Shown here one piece after another: positions 25,801-37,800 of a DNA stretch of 64,000 nt. This DNA is from Pyxicephalus adspersus (lineage: Eukaryota; Chordata; Amphibia; Anura; Pyxicephalidae): NCBI RefSeq assembly GCF_032062135.1, contig NC_092859.1:73099581-73163580 (forward strand). Reading direction: 5' to 3'. Every line of letters begins with the position of its first letter. Positions within the stretch are counted from its first letter, which is position 1. The position numbers were made by a program, and so were the translations under genes. The notes below the pieces were generated by a model, which was not told where the DNA came from, searched no databases, and saw only the letters and a program-made list of their open reading frames with translations.

Positions 25801-28800
25801 TAGAGCTATGACACAATAAACATGATTATAACAACAGCTGGTGGAGGAAACATGCCTGTGCCAGGTCCACATTCCCTGCAGTTTTCATGGTGAAAGCACG
25901 AGTTTACAGAGAGCAATAATGAAATAAACATAGTTAGGATTCATCAAGCGTGCATGGTCTGTGCTGCATGCTGGACGCACAATAGCAGCTGGTTCACAGT
26001 GCCCAGACAATAACAGGAAATGTGTTTCAGATGAAAAATTACATGTATATCATTTACTTTGATCAGCAATCTATTCTGCAAATGTAGCTGGATTTATGTA
26101 ATCTTATAAGCCTATTAAAATCTGTATGCCTATATGTATGTTTCATGTATTCCTTAAACATGGAACTCTAGGGCAAATTCCATGTTTCTGCTACATGCAA
26201 CACTGCAACATATGACATTAAGTTCATGGTGTCCTCTGTCATTAGTATCCATTACTTATCTTGTTCAGCCATGTTTTGACATGTCAAATTTGTTCAGTGT
26301 AAATGTCTAAATTTTGCTTATTGCCAAAGGGGTGTCTACAGGTGTCCACGGTTCATTATGGAATGCTCTTTTATGGCAACATACAGTCTGAATATTTCCC
26401 TTTGAAAACAGTGATTCTTTTGAAATATTTACACATGGTAGAAAATAAATATGACTGTGGTTTTCAAACTTCCCAAAGGGGTGCTGCAGGTCAGAAATCA
26501 GTTGTCATGGCAACTTTCACATTGCAGACCTGCCATACCTCAGAAATCTCACCTTCACACACCGGGCCACAGAGGGAAAGAGGGATTCAAGGGAAACGTT
26601 CACTAAGCCAGAAAGGAGACGAGTGATTTTCACTGCGTCTCTGGCCAAAGGAGGCTGTGGGATTTCTAGGTATGGGGAAAAATATATGGCCAGAAACACA
26701 AGAAATGAGGGTGGTAGCAACCAGTTTGTTTCCAAGGCTCAGCTAGTTGTGCGTTGCCTAACACCTCCATACATTTTATTACATTGGTAAGTATTTTTGG
26801 ATGGTTCACCCCCCTCAAAACACCCCTCTGATACATGTGCATCTAGGCTTGTATTTTGGGCTACACAGTCGCAACCACCCTTTTTTAGGGAAAACCAACA
26901 TGTATGTTTTATGTGCCAGGGAAGCGCGCTCCTTTTTTTCTTTTTACAGTAAATGTAAAACAAAAAGAAGCAACAATGTAAAACAAAAACCTGGAAATGC
27001 TGAACTTGTGTTGGAAACAGTGTTAGCACTTTTTTCAAGCTAGAGAGCCCCGAAGGGGTCTAATATACCCCCGAGAAACCAGGGAATCTTTTAAAAAGAT
27101 GGGCAATCATTAGATTGTCCTGAGAGTCTGAACAAATCATGTTTAATGATATTTTCACAGGGCAAATCGTGCATTAAAATCAAGGAAATCAAGTTTCCAA
27201 ATAGAGAGGGTATTAAAAAGTGAATGTCAGCAGAAGTAGCCTGTGTAAGATTTATAAATACACCCCTATGTATGTATAAACCGTTGCAGAGACCTTTCAC
27301 TTCTATGACGAGTGCATTCGAACAGTAGAACATGCCTGCGAAGGGTCACTGGGTCATTTGAATTTTTTATTAGGAAAGTGTGTGTGTGTGATAGGGTGAC
27401 AATGCAAGAGCACAAAAAGCTACAGACTTCACTCTTCCAGTTTCTGTCTTCTATGCAGGAAACAATATACTTGTCAAAAGAATACCTTGTATTTGCCATG
27501 TGAAAAGTTAATAAACATCTGCCACTTACAAAGTCACACCAAAGGAAGCTGTACAGCTTATGTATACCTAAGAGCTCCAGCTATTTACCTATGTAACAAA
27601 TATTCAGATATTAGTGAATTATGGAGGTAGAAATGGTAAACCACGCAAGACAGCATCTAAAAACTGTGTGCTAACTGAGTGCTAAGCTGACCCAAACTAA
27701 AATTTGTACTTTACATAAAAAGGTAGACAATCCTTTATATTTTTTCAAGTAAAAATAATATTCTTTTTTTTTTTTAAATGGGTGAAGCTCCTGGCTGCTG
27801 CTTCTGTGCATGCCCAATCCTAGGCATGCGCAGAAGAAGGCATTTTCCTACATTGAAGAGAAATAAATACGGATCTCACGCTTATGCAGTGGGATCGCCA
27901 CTCTTTTTTTCCCCTTTACAGCAGGCTACGTCACCTGATTTTGCGCCTGCACAGTGCGAGATGACGTACCCAGAAGAATGAAGGAGACGGGGCAAGATGC
28001 TGGCGTCCGGCCAAAGGAGAATTCCAGAACAGCGCGGGACCTGATTGAGATGCAATCGAGGGATCTGTGGAATTAAAGAGATAAGTGTGTTTTTTTTTTC
28101 GCTTTAGTTCCACTTTAAGCTAAAAATGTCAGGTTCTTTATTGCAAAAGGGGCATGCTATGTTATTTATGCAACAAAACAAACTTACCTGCCTGTTTGCA
28201 ATCTTCTGTAAAAGGTACCTTGAACTGCACAAGTGCAATCCCAGCATAGCTGGCTGGTGAATGAATTACCTACCTTACATATACACAGGAGTTACTTCCT
28301 TCTGGCCTGGCCAATCAAGATGACCAAAGGACAGGACAAGACTGGGTAAAAAAAAGCTGGCACCAGAGATGGATCAAGGACAGGTGAATCAAGTTAAAAC
28401 TTTAACACCCAAAGAATGGACTCTTATTATTAACACATAACAATAATATTATAAGACATAATTACTTTTGCCAAAAATTTTAGGTGAATTATAAATGGCA
28501 AACAAGAAATTATGCAGCTTTTAAAAATTCTTCTGGTAGTCAGAGCTGTTGTGAACCATCTTGTTGTAAAGGGTAGTATTGTTTCAATAACAGTGTACAA
28601 TTGTCTAGTGTATAAGAAGGATCGTCACTGCTTTCCCCTGCTGTTAAAGGAAAGTGGGATAGAATCAATGAGCCATGACTTCCTCTATCTGTTATTTTGT
28701 CACCCAGGAGTGGCAGAGACAGAATCAATGGTCCATGGTTCCCTTCTAAACTTGCCTCATTTAATACAAGGTCACCTTCAAACAAACACATCCGTTTCCT

Positions 28801-31800
28801 ATTTTCTTTTTTAAGCCATTTTGCAATATTCATAAATGATGTAAAACCTAAAAAAAATATTTATCTACTAGGATGACAGTAATAATGTGAGGGACCAACA
28901 ATAAAGAATAACAATGCAAATAATGTGACAAATTTAATGTTAGATGTGTAAAACACAGTTTAATTTACCTGTGGATTAAAAAAGCTATGAAATGTATTTG
29001 TATATTACAAGTATACATTTCTGAATCTGCATTGATACCTAATTCTGCCATTGCTTTCACAACGGCATTTAAACTAGGAGAGGGTCATCAGATTAAGAAG
29101 AGATGTAGACTGTAGGTAAAAAGGTCACTGTATTCCTTAGTGGAGGTTTTGTCATGTTTATAGCTTTGCTGGCGTATATAACGTGTATAAATCACAAACG
29201 TAACTGGACAGAATTACAAATCAGTTTGCAGATAAGACAGCTGATATGTGTATTTCATTTGTGTATATAGCTTTCTCCAATAAGGTTTACTATAAGGACA
29301 GGTCTCAAACATCTTCAGTGTAGTGATGCATGTGTGTAAATTTTGGTTACGTCACACATTAATCTGTGTTATTCTAATGCAACCCATTCATTTGATCACA
29401 CAAATGGTTAGCAGGTGGTTAAAGTGGATTTATAGTCTGGCATAACAAACAATTTAAAAATTTCCAAGCTGCTTATTGCCTACACATTGAACATCCCTGC
29501 TTTGTCATCTGTGTTAAAAATACAATTTTCCTGATTTCACAGTATATTAGTTCTGGTAGCAGCCATTATACATGGTTTGGTCATATCCTGTTCACAGAGA
29601 GCTGTACACGTAAGAAAAGACACATTCTGTTGCTTGCATCAGTTCATCTATCAGGCAGATTAGTTCTGCTTTGCAATTAGAATCTTATTGGTCTCCAAAA
29701 ACATCAATCATCAAAGTATTGGTAAACTGCTATATATTACATTTTTCCTTTTATGTTTAGATGTGCTTTAACCTTTTCATAATTACAGACCCACAATGAA
29801 TTATCCAATATATGCTCATATTCACTGCATCATTATCATCACCAGTCCTAATAGGTCTCAGGATGACTTCAACTGTTTGGCTTCACTTTAAATTTAGATG
29901 TTTGGGAATAGAACATTGAAAAGAAAATCAGAAAGACTATATCATATTATTTTATTTAAAAATGGATAACCACAAATAGGTTAGATATAACTACTGTGAT
30001 TTTTAATCTTATCAAAACTGAAATTGAGGTTTAGATTCTAATGATGTTACTTGCATGTCAGCACATTAAGACCATTCTCCAATTTGGTTTCAGGTAAAAT
30101 TTTACAGAGGATCTTGTTATGACTTTAATTATTCATGGATTCAATGCCATACCCCATTATTTGGTTTCTATAACCCAAGAATCCCTGTCCTAGCATAATA
30201 CTGCCAACCATCATTTATACTTCCCTTGTAGCTAAAAATTATAATTTCATTAAACACAAATATGTTCAGGTACAGGAAGTACCCCTTTAAGTCTTTAAAA
30301 GGAAGTAGAGTTTACTTTACATACCGGATCCCCTTTTTAGAAGGATGTAGACAAATACAGATCTCTTTTTTTACAAGAATGTAAGTATGGTTTCTTTCAG
30401 TAAGGCACTTGTATTAATGTAATATAATTAATGTAATGTTTATCGCCCCGTAATCACTGATTCATTTTCATGCCCCCATATTCATGTCTATTATATCGTT
30501 CAATGACATTCTTTTTTATCTCATTTCATTTAGCATTAATATTAGCGGAATGGATATCATTTCAAGGTTAATTAAAAGTCAAAAGCAGAGTACTGTCATT
30601 TTAGATTTGGTATTCTATCGCAGATCTGTTGATACATCTCTCCAGTCTATGGGGAGGCAGTGTCCTTATACATGAAGCAACAGACAGAACAGCTGCTGTC
30701 ATTTATTCCTGCAATCTATCCCTGCCCAACTGCTTACACAGCATTTCAAAAGCAATTTAGAAAATGCTGTTATTATAGCAAGATCAGTAAGAGATGATAA
30801 AGAAAACAATTACTATGAGAAGATACAGTAGTTAATGCCAATCTGAAAACGTATTTAACAGTCTAGTAATAGGATTAAAAAAATGTTTGTAATGGTAGCA
30901 GGAACTTTGGCAGCATTATTTCTTAAATATTTTTTAGACAGGAGCTGTATTATTTTTTAAGCTAACATCTGATTTTTCAGAATGCTCTAATTTTTTAAAG
31001 GCAAATCAATAGTGCTTTTAGTGTTTTCCACTATTTGGAATTCAATTAAGCAGTAAACTAGTAGTTAATCTAACAGCATTTTGTTCTGTAATGTTTTAAT
31101 CACTAATGCTTATTTAAAACTGCAAAGTGTGACTTGTGCATATTAAAAGCTTTTTTTTATTATGTACATTTATTCTTTTTGCAAAATCTTACAATGGTGC
31201 AGACAGGTATCTTAATATAGATGGCTACACACATTCCAAATAGATTGTAATGTCTTTTAGATTTGCCAAAAACCGTGAAGTGCAAAGGTCTATGATTTGA
31301 GGACTGGGTATAGATTGTGTTGATTGTTTTTTTTTAGGTAAGACTTTGGGTTACATGCTGTCTAAATTAAATTGTTAGTTTATTGTTAGAAGCCAGGTAG
31401 ACAAAAGGCTTAACATCACTGTTCTTGTTGATTCTAATCCTAGCATTCTTGCCTCTACCATGCTCACATAACGAACAGGCCTTATAAATGAAATGAGGTA
31501 CATTGGTGTGTGACAATGGTCAAATCCAAACTGAGCCAAACAAGAAGTCAAGAGTAAAGATGAACCAGTGGTAGCTTGCAGTGCCAAGAGAATGCCAATG
31601 GCACTTTGTTACCACTGAATAATTCAGATGTTGTCTGAAAGATGATCATACGTTGAAAACAATGTAAACAGCACAAGAGCTTAGGATGTGGACGAACAGA
31701 CTATACAGATGACAGTGGTGTTTGTAGCCACTGGTAGTGCAATTCTTCTTTATTAGGGGCTATGTCTTATGATTTAAGTCTTTTTGAATGACCGTCAAAA

Positions 31801-34800
31801 AGGAACATGGAAAGCTAAAAGGCAGCATAGGAGTCCACCAGTCTGGGAGGATTTCACCAGACAAATAACTCAATATTAAAATTGTGCTGATCTTCATGAG
31901 ATAATGTCACAAATCACTGCTTCACCCAATCCAATTGAGCCACAGTGAATGGCAAATAGTGGGTTGGCACAAATAATGAGATATAATAAGATATAATATT
32001 AGGGGCTATGTCTTATGATTTAAGTCTTTTTGAATGACTCTGTCAAAAAGGAACATGGAAAGCTAAAAGGCAGCATAGGAGTCCACCAGTCTGGGAGGAT
32101 TTCACCAGACAAATAACTCAATATTAAAATTGTGCAGATCTTCATGAGATAATGTCACAAATCACTGCTTCACCCAATCCAATTGAGCCACAGTGAATGG
32201 CAAATAGTGGGTTGGCACAAATAATGAGATATAATGTATGGAGTAATGCAGAACTAAACTAGGAAGCACACTAGACATATAATTCACAACCGACTTTGGG
32301 GGCTGATAGTAAACCATTTCCATAACAATACTAGCAGTAACCTTGTGAGCTTGTGCTAAAGACATGCAATGAAATGAAATATCTGTCCATGGTAATGTTT
32401 TAAAGCATCTGATGGTTATCATCTAAACTTTATAAATACTTGTGCAAGTCAGCAGAGTTACAATTTTCATTTTGTAGGACTGAGGTGAGGACTGAGGTTT
32501 CTCAGGTTTTTCTGAAGTAGAAAGTCCAAGATTACTTGGATTTGTATTTGTGACTCCCAGTTGATGAAAAGTGTTTTAAATTGACTGCTTGAAATTTAGA
32601 TATTTAATAATTGGGTTTTAAGATAGCACTTTTCTTTACAGGTAGTAAACTAGAGAAATAGTGTAAAACAAGAATATAAGAATGAGAGTGTAAAGCAAAG
32701 AAGCCAGACGCATAGACATACCTGGGTGGTAAAAAGTTATGTATATAGCTGATTTTGTCCTTTGTTGAAATCCTTTCTATATTTGTTATTATTAAGTTAT
32801 TGGCTAGAAGCAAATTCAGGTTTTTAAACATTTGTAGGTTAAAACATTTTAATAAATTAGATTGTATTAAACAGGATCCCACAGGAACAGACTAGCTTGC
32901 CATTAGTGTTAGGTTGATTATAAATAATTAAGCATCCTCCCCCTCTTCTTGTTAAGGCAGGCAATTCTAGACTTTATTAGCCCAGTATGCTCTGTAAATA
33001 TCACTGAAATTTAAACCTGTAGTTTATAATTATTCCTAAAATAAAATAAACATTTTAAAGAAGCAATAAAAAAATACATAAAAGGTCAGTTTATAAACTT
33101 GTAAAATGTGTTTGCTTTTACAAAGAGATCAATGCAAATTGTATTGCACAGTACTGATTGTGTTATATTGGCATTTAAATGGTATTTAAATTTTATTTTT
33201 GATTTATAATTCTAAGAAAGCAGTGTAAATATTATGCAATTTACCAAGAAGGAAAAAAAGTACTGCAATTGATAAGTAAAGGTTCAGCTATTTCTGTATT
33301 TTCTGTTCTAGTTATCCTTTAAATGATTTTTGTCACAGGGGATGCTCACTGCTGACTTGAAATTAGACTGGAACTGTTATATGCTATGAGGGCACAAACT
33401 GCATAGAAGACATCAGACTATCTTTCCAAGTCATCAGTGTGCCAAATAAAGGGGTCTGATCTCCAAGACAGAAATCAGAATTAGGGCACTGAAGCGAATC
33501 ATCAGACGCGTTTTGCCTAGACGTCAGAAATAATGGGCTAGCATCACTATACACTATGCTTATTAGTCAATGTGTTCTGTTTACTCCCTTATGCATACCT
33601 TCTTCTTTATCCATTTTCTGCTGTACTTTTCATGCACATTAGGTCTGGGCTGGAGAAAATGGCGTGACAGCTCTGCCCATCTCTCTCTCATTTCACCTTT
33701 CTCCCTTTAGCTTTGTTTATTTCTGCTGATGCATCCGTTCTTATCATAATGTTCATTGTGGTGTAAGGAGTTTGCAGGCTGTGCACTGCATTTGTCCACT
33801 TAATAATTTATTAACTCTGGAGCCTTTCCATCTTTGACCATGCATCATATGGCAGCAGCTCTTTCAATTCCCCAGTAGGGAGAAAGTTTGATTTTAAAGG
33901 GCACCTGTACTGAAAAGAACATAGAAGCTGCCATTGTTGGTTTCTTTCTGAATATGTTAGTTTCTTTCTTGTCTCCTTTATAAGTATCAGCCTATCTACT
34001 CAAACAGATTCTCATCCATACATTGCAATAGTACATTAGCCCATTGCACAGATTCCTTGGAGGTTTGTTGTTGCCTGCCACAGACAGTTAAAAATAATGA
34101 ATGTCATTGATATTTGAAACATAAAACTATCCAAATTCACTTCTACTGCTCTCCTGCTAATCATATCAGAATAGCTGTAAATGAATGTTGCAATGGATTA
34201 TAGAGAATTCAGAATAAGGCAAACTGAGTGAACAATTCTGATTATATCGCAGTTGTGGTGTTTATTTTATTCATTAGCAGATCACTGATTCATTTCACTG
34301 ATATTGCTCTTTACCATTCACTGCTTAACACAGTTGATTACACATACTAGGCATCTTCCTCCAAGTTGGTGTCATGCCTTCCAGCAAAAAGAAATCAGAT
34401 TTGTTTTGAAAGCTTTCTTTTTCAGTCTACAGAGTTGGCAAAGAAATTGTATAATTCTAACCGCAAACAATCTCCTTTCACCTATGCCAGACATATTTCA
34501 GCATTCTTCTGACAGCACAACAGTAGCTGCCTGCCTTGAGGTTGGCTTTGGCTGTTAAGAAAATTTATACAATTATCTGTTTTTTTTTTTAGACCTAACA
34601 CAATAAAAAAATATCTTACAAAATCAACATGTTTTGTAAAGAAAGTTTTCTCTTCTATGCTAGCAAATGAACAAAGCTGGGATGTTCGGAGATCCTGATA
34701 TAATATATGATATAAAATTAGCAAATTATCTGTTTAGTGGTGTACAGAGACAGATAGGAAACAAAAGTAAATTTGATAAAGGATTCTGTAAAATAAACGT

Positions 34801-37800
34801 GAAGCAACTCTAATTCTTAATAATTAAACTCTAATTCTTATTAAAATATGATTCTTAGCAGTAAAGCACTGTTCAAAAAATGGTATGAAGGAGTTATTTA
34901 GGGGGCATTACGGTTAACTAAGAATAATTTGAATGATATTATCTGCAGCTCAAACATCATCTATTTGATTTGTACATGATGAAACAAAAGAAATTGTTGT
35001 TACATAGTATTTATTTTAGATTTTGACTGTTCGGGCTCTATTCTTTGGTTTAGAATCAGAGGGGAAAAGTAGAAGTATGGCTTACATTCAAGCTATATTT
35101 GAGAATAATTGTAGGGAATATGTTGTATTTCCAATGTTTCTAACTGGTTTACCTGTCTCTGTATTTGTTCATGTAGAGCTATATAACTCCTCCACCTTAG
35201 AGCAAAAATGGAAAAGCACAAGTATTTACAATTGACTTGCAATGCTAGAGAAAAACATGCCATTTTAAGGTATGAAGACACATGCAACTCACCCCTGCTA
35301 AAATACAGGGCATTATGCAGTGCCTGCGTGACCAGTCACTGGGCCTATGTGCTGTAATGTAGGGATGGAGGTCCCTGTGTATGTTCCAGCTAATTGTTGG
35401 GTTAAGATATTGGGCCTGATTGGATTTCTTCAAAGTCCATTGCTATTTGCTAGCAAATGTTTTAAACCCTGGACCAGATGTATTCCAGGTTTGCTAGATC
35501 ACCCAGCTTCACTGATGAAAGTGTATCCTTTCCAGCCTTGCCGAGTTTTATTAAATCAGGCCTATTGGCAATAGCGTGGCAGAAGGCTCTAGTGTAGTGT
35601 TTTTTAAACAGGGCTCCATGGAATACAAGAGTTCCTTAGGAAGTTTCTAGGGATTCCTGTAGCAATTAGCAATTTATGCCTCTCAAGTCAATTTAACTGG
35701 CATCAATGTTCTGTAAGGGTGACATTCCTTTTGCTGACCAGCAATGTTGGAAGCATTCTCTGTCCTGACTATCACACTAATGTACTGTGGGCTATGGATA
35801 TAGTAATGATAGCAGGGGTTCCCTGAGGATGATGGTAGGGGAGCTCCTAAAAACTAAATATGTATGTGTGCCTTAGATTTATGTCTCTACGTTTACTTTA
35901 CCTCTATGGTATAGTTGCCTATGAAAAATATGTGCCTATGCTATAATAAGTAATCTGTGGAGGTTTTTATTGCTTAAAGCCTCTTTATCAGAAAGTAGGA
36001 AACACCATTATACTGTGCCTGCCAGTTTATCCTAAGTTTTGTATTTTTTTTTCTTCAAGTCTGAAATAATTCATTGCCTATCTGATTTAGAGTGCCTGCC
36101 AACGCTGTCAGTACCATCAAACCAAATGAGATAAGACCCATTGTCATATTAAAAAACCACCTCAGTAGAAAAAGAAAGAGTATTATAATTTACTTATACG
36201 TAACAGTGTAGCCTTCTCGTTTCACTCAGCAGTGATGGTAATAATTTGACAGGCTTCAGGTTAAATCAACTTAAATGCAAGCCATAGACTTACGCTCCCA
36301 TCTGTGACCTTGTGAGATCAACTGTATGTTATCACTGAAGAGGTTTAAGAAAGTTCAATGTTATCACGCCATCTCCTAATATTAGAAAACCTTGTGCTAT
36401 CTCTATCATCTCTCACCGGGAGCCACATTCCTACTGCAAATGTTTCATCTAATCATTAGGTGGGCGCAGAAGGACTCAGATTTTTAATATCCTGTCAGGA
36501 AGATGTAGTCGATAGTAAAAAGAAATAAATAAATGGGCCATTTCAGATTTTTCCATTTCAGAAAAAAATAAAGTTTCTATTTTTCCCCCAAAATAGAGAC
36601 AAAATATGTCTCCTTTCTGGTGTTGTGTAGGTAGAATTTCCATTCCCTGTTATGTTTTTGATGTATGGTTCTAGGTTTCAAATCTGTGTGCAATGTTATC
36701 TCTGCTGGAGAATCTATAGATGATGGAATGAAAAGTTATTTTTCTCTGGTGTTACTCTCAGTGGCAAATGATGGTAAATTGCAGTTATCTAGGAGTTGAG
36801 ATACCAGAGTTTTTACTTTTCAGTTTCCTTGGAAATAAAATATTAGGTGTAAGGCTGCATACACTCGTGCAATAATTATCGTTGGAAATGAACGACTAAC
36901 GATGAATCGTCCAATAATTATAAACAAAATAAGTGCACAAAGACTGGCCAATGATGCTGATGAACGAGGAATGGATACAAACAACCATCCTGCGGACCTG
37001 ATTGGGTGATGATCGTTCGCTATCTATTGTGTGTACGGTCATTCAGTGATAGTGGATTGTTCTGTGATACACTTTCTCCTGTACGTCACTTCCTGCATCG
37101 TTCGTTCAAACAATCATATCTAGTGTGTGTACATTATTGGTGGATTATATCTGAACAATCATATCGTTACAGCATGTACAGAATTGTGCACAATACGATC
37201 GTTCAAAATAATCGTGCATAATCGTTAATGGGTCTTTAATCGTTCGTTTAATTCTAATAATTATTGCATGTGTGTACATAGCCTAAGACCAAGTACTTAC
37301 ATGTGTTACATGTGTGTGGGTTATCTCATTCAGCCCAAGCAATAGTCCATAAAGTTAAAGCTACAAATAGGCACAACCACTCATCTCTGGCAAAAAATTG
37401 ACATGCATAGAGCAGTCCATCAATGCTGCTGTGGATTGATAAATGATCGATCCAAAACAACTGCTGTTTATTCCTATGGAGAATAGCACAAAAAGGTTCT
37501 GCTTGCTTGGCCTCTCCCACTCCAGCAACAATTCTCTGGATATTTGTGACTTCTTCCCATATGGACACTGGATGAGGTGAAAGCTTATGACTGTAGGTGC
37601 CTTTAGGTGAGGATTATTAGGATCTTTTCAGTCCTCAAGTTCTCTTGATCAAAACAAAAATATATCAATGTTTGTATTTTATCGCTGAAATCCTTGCATC
37701 TCTGATTTACCAATTAATTTGCTTCTTTCTTCTGCCATAACACTGGTGGATAATACATTTGTTATGATAGAGAAAAATAAAATATGTCAACTATAAATCA

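Noticed and set aside
31375..32422. Minus-strand frames around the tandem duplication as a gene
   Set aside because: Short, discontinuous and without recognisable motifs; part of the region is the duplicated noncoding unit.
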